In this document: positions 9,313 to 16,806 of the stretch, piece after piece
Layout: each line of letters begins with the position of its first letter
Position numbering within the stretch: the first letter of the stretch is position 1
DNA from: Clostridia bacterium
GTDB taxonomy: Bacteria; Bacillota; Clostridia; Christensenellales; Aristaeellaceae
Reading direction: 5' to 3'
Assembly: GCA_017501255.1 (NCBI GenBank)
Contig: JAFVXE010000018.1
Span: forward strand, 1-49,949
Length of the DNA: 49,949 nt
Made by a program: the position numbers and the translations under genes
The notes under the pieces: model-generated
Database searches by the model: none
What the model was told of the DNA's origin: nothing
Seen by the model: only the letters and a program-made list of their open reading frames with translations

Positions 9313-10836
9313 TCAGTTCTTGATGATGTTGATGTCAGCGCCGTTGATGGTGATGGTGTAGTTGCCAGCCTCAGCGAAGACGATGTTGTTGTCGGGGTTG
9401 TCAGCGCCCAGATCCTTGATGAGTTCCTTGCCGACGGTCACCTGAGCAAAGCCCTTATCGGTGCCCCAGTCGCCGGGGTTCACGATGCGGCCGCCCATGT
9501 AATCGCTCTCGGGCACATCCAGGGTCAGGGTGTTGTTCTTGAGGTAGTAGGTTTCTTCCTGATCGGCGTTGTTCCAGCCGTTCCAGGCGCCCACGAACAG
9601 CAGAGCAGAGGTGTCCAGAGTGAACAGCGCGCTGATCTTGTCGTAGTAGTTGTCCAGAGCGGTCTGCAGGCCGGCTTCGTCAGCGGCAGCCTTCACGTCA
9701 TCGCCGATAACCTTGGCGATATCCCACCAGGAACCGTGGATCTGGCCCTGAGGCACAGAGTAGGGAGACTGCATGAGCAGGGCGGCGAGGCCGGGGTTGG
9801 CCTGCACAGCTTCGGAAGCCTGCACAGCGCTGTTGGAGGGGCCCCAGGAACGCTCGTTGAAGCGCTCGGTCTGGCACTGTTCGCCAGTCAGGTACTGAGC
9901 CAGCTGATGCAGGGCAGCAGCACGGACGGGGTCAACCTGAGGCTTTACGCCCATGAGCTTACAGCCGCTGAAGGAGCCCAGATGATAAGAGGTACCGTCC
10001 ACTTCGAAGGAAGGCAGGTCGGTCACGCCCATGTTGTCGCCCAGGATGCCCTTTACGGTTTCAAAATCCCAGATACCGGTCACAACCACGGCAGCGTTGG
10101 AGGAGAACTCAGCGCCGGAGGAGGAGGACAGGTGGAAGGGGCTCTTGACCAGCTTTTCCATGCCCTTGGCGGCGATGAGGCCTTCGGGGCTGTTGAAGGT
10201 ATCCTTCACGGAGACGAACTGGCCTTCGGCGTCGGTTTCCCAAGTGGATTCGCAGCCGGTGGCGAAGAAGAAGGAAGCCAGGTACCAGGCAGAGGTCTGC
10301 ATCTCGAAGGAGAAGTACTTCTGGGCAGCTTCGCAGTCAGCGATGATGGCTTCCAGAGAGTCCACGTGCTCCTCGGGGATGACGGTCTTGTCGTAGTACA
10401 TGAAGTAGCCGTTATCGGCGGTGAGGGGGTAGGCGTACAGGGTATCGCCCACGGTGGCAGCGGCCACGACGGAGGGGTCGTTGGCAGCGGCAACGGTTTC
10501 ACCGGCCTTCACGCCCAGCTTGGCCAGAGCGCCGGCCTGCACCAGGCGGGCAAACTGGTCCTGAGCGAAGCAGTACAGGTCGCCGCCGGCTTCGACGTCA
10601 ACGATCATGTTGGTGCCGGCATCGGCTTCGGAAACGGCTTCAACGGTGGCGTTGAAGGTGATGCCCAGCTCGTTGGTCTGGTTGTAGGTTTCGATCTGGG
10701 CCTTGGTCAGGTCCACGATCTCAGCGGCAACCCAAACGGTGATGTCATAGGTGCCGGCCAGCTCGGAAGCGCTGGCGAAGCCAACCATGGAGAAAGCCAT
10801 GATGGCAGCAAGCAGCATAGCGAGGAACTTTTTCAT
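9313..10836 (-). CDS. MalE-like solute-binding protein with fused C-terminal starch-binding-like module
   Basis: A 507-residue exported protein, about 100 residues longer than ordinary MalE. The signal peptide MKKFLAMLLAAIMAFSMVGF ends in ASASE, a signal peptidase I site without a lipobox cysteine. Residues about 25-405 are the family 1 binding fold (YDITVWVAAE, DNGYFMYYDK, GWDFE-like GIWDFETVKG). Residues about 410-507 begin LLFVGAWNGWNN and end EAGNYTITING, resembling SusE/SusF or CBM-type starch-binding beta-sandwiches (GxWNGWN plus EAGxYTITxN). First gene of the maltodextrin-type importer; start 10836 follows AAAGGATG and a strong promoter at 10967-10995. The substrate is inferred, probably alpha-glucan oligosaccharides. 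Confidence 0.9.
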   Translation of the reverse strand: MKKFLAMLLAAIMAFSMVGFASASELAGTYDITVWVAAEIVDLTKAQIETYNQTNELGITFNATVEAVSEADAGTNMIVDVEAGGDLYCFAQDQFARLVQAGALAKLGVKAGETVAAANDPSVVAAATVGDTLYAYPLTADNGYFMYYDKTVIPEEHVDSLEAIIADCEAAQKYFSFEMQTSAWYLASFFFATGCESTWETDAEGQFVSVKDTFNSPEGLIAAKGMEKLVKSPFHLSSSSGAEFSSNAAVVVTGIWDFETVKGILGDNMGVTDLPSFEVDGTSYHLGSFSGCKLMGVKPQVDPVRAAALHQLAQYLTGEQCQTERFNERSWGPSNSAVQASEAVQANPGLAALLMQSPYSVPQGQIHGSWWDIAKVIGDDVKAAADEAGLQTALDNYYDKISALFTLDTSALLFVGAWNGWNNADQEETYYLKNNTLTLDVPESDYMGGRIVNPGDWGTDKGFAQVTVGKELIKDLGADNPDNNIVFAEAGNYTITINGADINIIKN

Positions 10837-10966
10837 GATGAAATCATCCTTTCTCTTTTATTTCTCAGGCACTCGGCCATAGAAACCTTTTTGGGGTTGC
10901 AGAAAAGATTGACGGAAAAAGCCTTTGGCTCCATCAATGACATTTGATCTGCGTTGTTATATTTGT

Positions 10967-10995
10967 ATTGTACAGGATGTGTACGCCGTTGTCAA
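10967..10995 (-). promoter_or_regulatory. Strong sigma-A promoter for the malE-type operon
   Basis: Minus strand TTGACA (10990-10995), exactly 17 bases, TACAAT (10967-10972). The start codon is about 125 bases beyond the predicted transcription start, leaving a leader that holds a small GCC-AAA-GGC-TTTTT stem near 10920. Confidence 0.8.
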
Positions 10996-10997
10996 GG

Positions 10998-11010
10998 GGA
11001 AACGTTTGCG
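10998..11010. promoter_or_regulatory. LacI-family or catabolite-type operator
   Basis: GGAAACGTTTGCG, a near-palindrome centred on AACGTT, lies two bases upstream of the -35. It resembles LacI/MalR operators (CGCAAACGTTTGCG) and matches the CcpA cre pattern except at the two outermost positions. The position just upstream of -35 could suit a repressor or an activator; no LacI regulator gene is in the window. Confidence 0.5.
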
Positions 11011-11139
11011 CAAATCGATATTTTTTGCCGGATATTTTTTGCCGGTGGTGTGAAGTGCTGAATTGCCAATAATTTGCCGATGCTTTATCAATTATTCCTG
11101 TTGTTCACGGAATGGATGAAGCGAAAATTGTCCCCAAAA

Positions 11140-11360
11140 AGCAACTCCCACTCCCTGCGCCCGTAAAGCGGGCGCAGAAAGCGGGATTCTTAAGGCGACG
11201 GAGGGAAGTGTGTGCCCAGTGGGCACTTGCGCAAAGCGCAAAACGACCCGCAGTCGTCAACCGAAGCAAGGGCTGGGCACGGGAGTGCCCAGAACGCCGA
11301 CTGAGGTTGCGGAACCTCAGGCCCTTAAGCGGGGCTGTAGTATGTAAAGGGGAGTTTAAG
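11140..11360. repeat. Palindrome-rich noncoding tract
   Basis: A chain of small perfect hairpins: GCGCCCG/CGGGCGC near 11157-11175, GTGCCCA/TGGGCAC near 11212-11226, TTGCGC/GCGCAA near 11227-11241, CTGGGCAC/GTGCCCAG near 11273-11292, TGAGGTT/AACCTCA near 11301-11318. The style matches the 1150-1350 tract, but the wording differs. No credible coding sequence is present. Confidence 0.65.
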
Positions 11361-11402
11361 ACACTGCCCAATACATCATGACTGCGGCTCATTTGTGGTG
11401 AA

Positions 11403-11451
11403 TGGAAGTGGTTATGAAGAAAGGAGTTGCCCTTAATCACAACCGCTTCCA
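11403..11451. repeat. Imperfect inverted repeat, 15-base arms
   Basis: TGGAAGTGGTTATGA (11403-11417) and TCACAACCGCTTCCA (11437-11451) pair at 13 of 15 positions, one mismatch being a possible G-U pair. It lies between the palindromic tract and the gene remnant and could be an end of a decayed mobile element or an RNA stem. Confidence 0.45.
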
Positions 11452-11474
11452 CGAACTACGAAAGGAGCACATTC

Positions 11475-11555
11475 ATGAATTACTTCGAGCAGCTTGGTAT
11501 CCCTTACCGAGAATTCCGGTCGCATTGTCTGGCTAATCCGGCAGAACCACCGTAG
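11475..11555 (+). CDS. Possible 26-residue peptide
   Basis: ATG at 11475 follows AAAGGAG with ideal spacing and opens a 26-codon frame starting MNYFEQLGIPYREF and ending NPAEPP. Its end overlaps, in antisense, the gene remnant at 11533-11628. No family is recognised, no signal peptide is seen and no promoter was identified. It may be the start of a truncated gene. Confidence 0.25.
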   Translation: MNYFEQLGIPYREFRSHCLANPAEPP

Positions 11556-11628
11556 CGGTAGCGTCTTCTGGAACGATAGCATCCAGCTGAACAGTGCCGT
11601 CACCCTGGATGTCCCATGCCACAGTCCA
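11533..11628 (-). pseudogene. Remnant: C-terminal end of a rhamnosidase-like (GH78-type) protein
   Basis: The minus strand reads 31 codons beginning WTVAWDIQGDG and ending DATATVVLPD before a TAG. The pattern of an aromatic strand, alternating valine/leucine and a final P-x-x-A/T-T-A-T-V-x-L-P is typical of the C-terminal beta-sandwich of alpha-L-rhamnosidases. A TAA lies in frame just upstream (11629-11631) and no start exists, so only the tail of a deleted gene remains. Assignment is from pattern memory. Confidence 0.5.
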
Positions 11629-11689
11629 TTACACGGCAGGAGATTCGGAGATGATTTGACTCTGTCACGATAGAAGCCTGTTTCCCCGC

Positions 11690-12445
11690 CTATCTCTCCC
11701 CCAGCCCAGCCCGGTACTCCACAGGCGTCTTCCCGGTAACCTTCTTGAAGCTCTTGGAAAAATGCGCCACATCATTGTAGCCCACCTGCTCGGCGATGGC
11801 GTGGATGCGCAGGGAGGGATCCGCCAGAAGCGCCTTGGCCCGGTCGATACGCATGGCGCTGAGCAGCTCCAGGAAGCTCTGATTGGTGTGGCGGTTGATC
11901 AGTTTGGACAGATGCCACTGACTCACGTATACCTGGTCTGCCACATTGGCCAGACTGATACGCTCGGTGCAATGCTCACGCATGTAGTCCAGTGCGGCAC
12001 GCACAATGAAACTGCCGGCTTCGCCCACTTCGGCGGGTGACTTGGGCTCAGGGGATTCCGTTTCGGGCAGGTCCCCCAGACGGGCAGTCATGGTGCGGAT
12101 GGCCTCGTGGAGCTCATCCATTTTGCTGGGCTTGAGCAGGTAGCGGCACACACCCAAGTTGATGGCCTGCTGGGCGTAGTCAAAGTCCCGGTAGGCGGTG
12201 AGCACGGAAAGCTGCATCTGGGGAAATTCGCTGCGCAGGGCTGCCAGCATGGTCAGGCCGTCCATGTTGGGCATGCGGATGTCGGATATGACTATATCCG
12301 GCTTTAGCTGCCGGATCAGTGCAAGCCCTTCCCGTCCGTCCCGGGCCGTGCCTGCCACTTCGCAGTGGAAATCAGCCCAGCGCACCACTTTGGACAGGCC
12401 TTCCAGGATCAGATGTTCATCATCCACCAAAACAACACGGTACAT
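11690..12445 (-). CDS. YesN-like response regulator (receiver plus AraC-type HTH)
   Basis: A 251-residue cytoplasmic transcription factor. Receiver domain 1-120 with the acidic pair D8-D9, phosphoacceptor D55 in IVISDIRMPNMDG, conserved T/A and K in LLKPSK; AraC-type DNA-binding domain about 150-251 with two helix-turn-helices (ANVADQVYVSQWHLSKLI and IAEQVGYNDVAHFSKSFKK). The start at 12445 follows GGAGGG; the frame extends six codons upstream without a better site. Last gene of the GH94-mutase-kinase-binding protein operon, 14 bases after the binding-protein stop. It would be phosphorylated by the kinase at 13659-15350 and probably controls the divergent importer at 19405. Confidence 0.95.
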   Translation of the reverse strand: MYRVVLVDDEHLILEGLSKVVRWADFHCEVAGTARDGREGLALIRQLKPDIVISDIRMPNMDGLTMLAALRSEFPQMQLSVLTAYRDFDYAQQAINLGVCRYLLKPSKMDELHEAIRTMTARLGDLPETESPEPKSPAEVGEAGSFIVRAALDYMREHCTERISLANVADQVYVSQWHLSKLINRHTNQSFLELLSAMRIDRAKALLADPSLRIHAIAEQVGYNDVAHFSKSFKKVTGKTPVEYRAGLGER

Positions 12446-12459
12446 TTTTTCCCTCCAGA

Positions 12460-13656
12460 TCATTCAAAGGCGTTCAGCGCCATGACGGTTGCCCAGCACT
12501 CCTCAGGGGTCATGGTGCCCTCTGCCACGGCAGGCACACAGTTGAGCAGCCATGTTTCCCGGGCTTCCCGGTTCATGTCATCCTGCAGGGGGCGGTTCAT
12601 GGAGGCGCTGTTTTCCAGCATGGCAAAGGAGGATTCCAGCAGCGCCCCCTGTAATTCCATGCCGCCCAGAACCCGCATGCTGTCCTTGTTGGTGAGCCAC
12701 GAAAGCAATTGCACCGCCGCATCACGCCGCTGGGGATCCTCCCAGGCCTTGCGGGTCAGGTAAAAGCCCATGGAGGTGCCGCCCAGATAAGCCTGCGGAT
12801 CCGCATCGGGGGCGTACGCGGGCATGGGCATGACGATGGTGGTATCCATGTTTTCCCGGGGCAGGCTGTTGGCAAACCAGCTGCCGTCGATCTGCATGGC
12901 GGCTTTCTTGTCCCGGAACAGCTGGCTGCTCATTTCCTCGGTGGTGGCGTTGGCATTGGGCGCAAAGGCATCCAGCTGGTACAGGCGGTGGATCAGCGCC
13001 ATGCCGTCCAGCCACGACTGGGGGACTTCTTCCAGCGATGCCGGACGCACCGCATAGTCCTCCGGCGAGGAGCTGACCAATAGGCTCATCTCTGCCAGAT
13101 AGTGAGGAATATCTGACAGGGAGACGGAAATGGGCACGATGCCCACTTCATTGAAACGGGCGATGGCGCTCTCCAGCTTATCCCATGTGCGGGGCCATTC
13201 CACCCCGTATTGCTCAAACAGATCGGTATTGAGGAACAGCCCCTCCCAGAAAGGCCGTACCGGAATGGCATAGACCAGCCCATCGGCCTCGGTCAGGGTG
13301 GGGTTTTCCGGCAGATGCAGATCCGGATAGGCGGCGTTGATCTCGCTGATGGGCACCACCCGGCTGAGGATGGGCGCGGAGTCGGCGTTGGCAGCAAAGA
13401 AGAACAGCACATCCGGCTCATTTCCGGCGGCAAAGTCGTACAGGATGGAGGTTTTCCATGTTTCGTCGCTGGAGGCGGAGTTGTCGCTGATCACGACGCC
13501 CGTTTCCTCCTCAAAGGCTTTGAGCCTTTCCACATAGGCCACGGCGGAGGCATCCGCACCGGCAAAGGAACTGACGGTGTACAGCGTCAGCGCCTCCGCC
13601 AGAGCCGTCACCGGCAGCAATACCAGCGCCATCAAAAATAGCAGCCATCGGCGCAT
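12460..13656 (-). CDS. Orphan family 1 solute-binding protein inside a two-component operon
   Basis: A 398-residue exported binding protein. Signal peptide MRRWLLFLMALVLLPVTALA, cleaved before EALTLY, with no lipobox cysteine; the mature part has family 1 features (VERLKAFEEETGVVIS, WDKLESAIARFNEVG, AAMQIDGSWFANSLP, LGGTSMGFYL). The open frame extends upstream to 14076, but that part overlaps the kinase in another frame; ATG 13656 lies two bases after the kinase stop, with GAGGAGGA just upstream inside the kinase end. No permease accompanies it. Position between kinase and response regulator suggests it presents a sugar to the kinase, forming a three-component sensor; that role is inferred. 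Confidence 0.88.
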   Translation of the reverse strand: MRRWLLFLMALVLLPVTALAEALTLYTVSSFAGADASAVAYVERLKAFEEETGVVISDNSASSDETWKTSILYDFAAGNEPDVLFFFAANADSAPILSRVVPISEINAAYPDLHLPENPTLTEADGLVYAIPVRPFWEGLFLNTDLFEQYGVEWPRTWDKLESAIARFNEVGIVPISVSLSDIPHYLAEMSLLVSSSPEDYAVRPASLEEVPQSWLDGMALIHRLYQLDAFAPNANATTEEMSSQLFRDKKAAMQIDGSWFANSLPRENMDTTIVMPMPAYAPDADPQAYLGGTSMGFYLTRKAWEDPQRRDAAVQLLSWLTNKDSMRVLGGMELQGALLESSFAMLENSASMNRPLQDDMNREARETWLLNCVPAVAEGTMTPEECWATVMALNAFE

Positions 13657-13658
13657 GA

Positions 13659-15350
13659 TCAATCCTCCTCCTCGTTTTGCGGAATATCCAGCCGCACCAC
13701 GGTGCGGCTTTGTTCGTCTGTTTCCACGGAGATCTTCGCCCGCCCGCCGTAGATGAGCTGCAGGCGGGTGCTGATATTGGCTAGCCCGAAATGCTGCCCG
13801 TGCTGGTTGTCCCCGCTGATGGACAGCCGGATACGCTGCCAGTCTTCCTCCTGAAGGGGCTTGCCGCTGTTGATCACTGTCAGGCGCAGAAAATCGCCTG
13901 CCTTCAGGCTGCGCAGGATGATCTCGCCGCCGCCCGCAGGCTCGATGCCGTGCTGCACAGCGTTTTCCAACAGGGGCTGGAGCGTGAGCAGCGGTACCAC
14001 GGCATGGCTCAGATCGTCGTGAAGATCCATATCCACCTTGAGCCGCTCGCCGAAGCGCAGGCCAACGAAGTAGCAATAGGCCTTCGCCACTTCGATCTCC
14101 TCACTGAGGGTGACCATGCGGCGGTTGGCCTTGCCCATGCCCGCATTGAGCAGCACACTGAGGGACTCCACCATACCGGAGATGCTTTCCGAACCCTCCA
14201 TGCGGGCCTGCCAGTTGAGGGTCTCCAGCGCGTTGTTGATGAAGTGGGGATTGATGCGGCTCTGCATGGCCTGAATCCGGGCATCCCGCAGGGCGATCTC
14301 CTCTTTGTAGGTTTTGTCGATCAAGGCTTGTATGCGCAGGCTCATGTTGGAAAAGGCGCTGCCCAGACGGCCAAGCTCGTCATCGCCTCGCATGGGCACG
14401 GTAACGCCCAGTTCCCCCTCCTCAATGCGGTGGGAGGCCTGGGACAGCAGGCTGATGGGCTTTAAGATGCGGCGGTGCATATACAGGATGATGGCTGCCA
14501 GAATAGGAATCAGCAGCACGAACAGGCCGGTCATCAGCTTGCGGAAAGCAACGATCTCCCCGTAAAGCCGTTCCTGCCGTACCCCCAGCAGCAGACCGAA
14601 ATCAAAATCCCGATCCTTTTCCCGGGCTACATAGGTGATCCAGTCCACGTCCCCGGCTTCTGACAGACCGGGCTGCATGGCATCCCACGGCAGTTCCACA
14701 CTGCCGGACTGTCCCAGCATCAGCTGTACATCGCCGTCCCAGGTTTCTGCCAGCCTGCGCACATCTCCCAGCATCATCTCCTGATTGACCCCCAGCACCA
14801 GCGTGCCGAAGCGTTCCAGCTTCAGGTCCATCAGGTTGCGGATCAGGTACATGCTGCCCTCGGACTCCACAAACAGGCAGCGGGTATCCAGCTCCTGCGA
14901 CAGCTCAGGCAAGGTTTCGCTGAACTGTTTCTGAAACAGCATGGCGTTTTCGTATCCGGCGCGGTTGTAGGCCAGCATATCCCCTTCCTCTGCGGGAATG
15001 AACAGGGCGAAGGTGAACAGCTCTTCCCGGCTGTACTTGCGCTCAATGTAGTTACGGCTCAGGCGAAGAAACTCCGCTGGGATGATCTCACCACTGCGGT
15101 AGCTGCCGTAGACGCTTGCCAGTTCGCCGTCGTAGGTGGCATCCTTGGCTAAATCGATGGCCTTACGGATGTTCTGCAACGACAGGGTGCAGGCATGCTC
15201 CGCACTGGAGGTGAGGGCGGTTTCTGTTTTCTGCCGAAGATCGGCAAAGAACACGCCGCCCATGTACTGCCCCAGCAGCACCGTGGGTACCAGATAGCAC
15301 AGCAGCACGATCAGGATCAGCTGTATGCGGATGGATTTGAGCACCTTCAT
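13659..15350 (-). CDS. YesM-like sensor histidine kinase
   Basis: A 563-residue membrane kinase of the HisKA_7TM-less, LytS/YesM class. One helix at 9-30, an extracytoplasmic sensor region (about 31-268), a second helix (about 272-292), HAMP (295-345), and the His_kinase motif RINPHFINNALETL with phosphoacceptor H369, then HATPase_c with LQPLLENAVQHG (N box) and GLANISTRLQLIYG (G box). The start shares one base with the mutase stop (TGATG). With the response regulator at 11690 and the intervening binding protein it forms a complete sugar-sensing circuit. Confidence 0.95.
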   Translation of the reverse strand: MKVLKSIRIQLILIVLLCYLVPTVLLGQYMGGVFFADLRQKTETALTSSAEHACTLSLQNIRKAIDLAKDATYDGELASVYGSYRSGEIIPAEFLRLSRNYIERKYSREELFTFALFIPAEEGDMLAYNRAGYENAMLFQKQFSETLPELSQELDTRCLFVESEGSMYLIRNLMDLKLERFGTLVLGVNQEMMLGDVRRLAETWDGDVQLMLGQSGSVELPWDAMQPGLSEAGDVDWITYVAREKDRDFDFGLLLGVRQERLYGEIVAFRKLMTGLFVLLIPILAAIILYMHRRILKPISLLSQASHRIEEGELGVTVPMRGDDELGRLGSAFSNMSLRIQALIDKTYKEEIALRDARIQAMQSRINPHFINNALETLNWQARMEGSESISGMVESLSVLLNAGMGKANRRMVTLSEEIEVAKAYCYFVGLRFGERLKVDMDLHDDLSHAVVPLLTLQPLLENAVQHGIEPAGGGEIILRSLKAGDFLRLTVINSGKPLQEEDWQRIRLSISGDNQHGQHFGLANISTRLQLIYGGRAKISVETDEQSRTVVRLDIPQNEEED

Positions 15351-16792
15351 CAGCCAGCCTCCTCCATGCCCACTGCGGGGAAAGGCAGCCCTAAAAAGCC
15401 CGCCATGGTTTCTACCAAAGCGTCAGCCCGGGCCATGGTATCCATTTCCGCAAAGACGCGCACCCGGGGCTCCGTGCCGGAAAAGCGCACGATGATCCAG
15501 CCGCCCTCAAAGCACACCTTGCAGCCGTCCAGATAGCTGATGCTGCCCACCGGCATGCCGAAGTCCGGCAGCTGTTTTTCCATCATAACCCTGCGCTGGA
15601 TATCCGCTTTGGTTTTCTCGGTGAGAGCCCAGTCGTACTCTGCCATATGCAGCCGCCCGAACTGGTCGTAGATCTCCTCCATCAGTGCGGAGAGAGGCTT
15701 TTTGGTCACGCTGATCATTTCCACCAGCAAAGAGGCGGCATACAGGCCGTCCTTGCCGCTGATGTGCCCCCGCACGGTGAGACCGCCGGAGCTTTCGCCG
15801 CCGATAAGGGCATCATGCTGATCCATGGCGGCAGAGATATGCTTGAACCCTACGGGCACTTCGATGCACGGCTGTCCATATGCAGCCGCCACCCGGTCCA
15901 GCAGATGGGTGGTGGCGATGTTGCGCACCGCCGCGCCCCGCCAGCCCTTGTATTTGAGCAGGTAGTGGTACAGCAGCACCAGCACTTCGTTGGCGGGCAC
16001 ATAGTTGCCCTTCTCGTCGATGATGCCCAGCCGGTCAGCGTCACCATCGGTGGCGATGCCGATATCCGCATGGTGCTCGGTGACGATGGCCTGCAGATCC
16101 CGCAGGGTATCCGGGTTAGGGGCAGGCAGATGCCCGCCGAAGAAAGCGTCGTGGCGGTCATTGATCACATCCACATCGCAGCGGGCGGTGTAAAGGATGG
16201 TCATCAGGCCTGTCAGGCTGACCCCGTACATGGGATCCAGCTCGATCCTCGGACGGCGGGCCCGGATGGCGTTCATGTCGATCTGGCTCATGATGGAGTC
16301 CAGATAGGCATCCCGGGGGTCGATGAAGCGGATCATGCCCTTGGCACGGGCTTCCTCAAAGGGCAGGGACTGGATGGTGTCTGTGGAAAGGGCGTTGGCC
16401 TCTGCGCCAATGGCATCGGTCACATCCTGTGCCGCATCCCGCCCACCGGCGGTGAACAGCTTGATGCCATTGTAGACAGCCGGGTTGTGGCTGGCAGTCA
16501 CCTCCGCGCCATAGGGCAGGTTCATCCATTTGGTGGTGAACATCAATTGTGGGGTAGGCGCTGCCAGATTGACAAAATACAGCACCACGCCTTCCCCGGC
16601 GATCACTTCCGAAAACCAGATGGCTGCCTCCCGGCTGAGAAAACGCCGGTCGTAGCCGATGCACATGCCCTTGTCTGCGACCCCTTCCCGGTGCATACGC
16701 CGGGCCAGCGCGCAGGCCACCCGCCGGATGTTCTCCCGGGTGAACCCATCGCCGATGACGGCACGCCAGCCGCCGGTACCGAACTCAATCAT
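15350..16792 (-). CDS. Phosphohexomutase (phosphoglucomutase/phosphomannomutase family)
   Basis: A 480-residue alpha-D-phosphohexomutase interconverting sugar 1- and 6-phosphates. It opens IEFGTGGWRAVIGD; catalytic phosphoserine S101 in TASHNPAVYNGIK; metal loop DGDADR; sugar-binding GGESSGGL; phosphate-binding RFSGTEPRVRV near the C-terminus. The start at 16792 is seven bases after GGAGGT; an in-frame GTG three codons earlier overlaps that site. It directly follows the GH94 gene by 14 bases, so it should take the sugar 1-phosphate that GH94 releases: glucose 1-phosphate, or GlcNAc 1-phosphate if GH94 is a diacetylchitobiose phosphorylase. The same gene pairing occurs in Vibrio chitin operons. 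Confidence 0.93.
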   Translation of the reverse strand: MIEFGTGGWRAVIGDGFTRENIRRVACALARRMHREGVADKGMCIGYDRRFLSREAAIWFSEVIAGEGVVLYFVNLAAPTPQLMFTTKWMNLPYGAEVTASHNPAVYNGIKLFTAGGRDAAQDVTDAIGAEANALSTDTIQSLPFEEARAKGMIRFIDPRDAYLDSIMSQIDMNAIRARRPRIELDPMYGVSLTGLMTILYTARCDVDVINDRHDAFFGGHLPAPNPDTLRDLQAIVTEHHADIGIATDGDADRLGIIDEKGNYVPANEVLVLLYHYLLKYKGWRGAAVRNIATTHLLDRVAAAYGQPCIEVPVGFKHISAAMDQHDALIGGESSGGLTVRGHISGKDGLYAASLLVEMISVTKKPLSALMEEIYDQFGRLHMAEYDWALTEKTKADIQRRVMMEKQLPDFGMPVGSISYLDGCKVCFEGGWIIVRFSGTEPRVRVFAEMDTMARADALVETMAGFLGLPFPAVGMEEAG

Positions 16793-16806
16793 GCAGCACA
16801 CCTCCC

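Noticed and set aside
10840..10960. Riboswitch or attenuator in the malE-type leader
   Set aside because: Only a small GCC/GGC stem with a short T run was found and no known riboswitch core could be recognised.
11105..11452. 115-codon minus frame over the palindromic tract
   Set aside because: It consists of hairpin sequence and the inverted repeat; no start site or family likeness.
13657..14076. N-terminal extension of the orphan binding protein
   Set aside because: It overlaps the kinase catalytic domain in a different frame; the signal peptide starts at 13656, right after a ribosome binding site.
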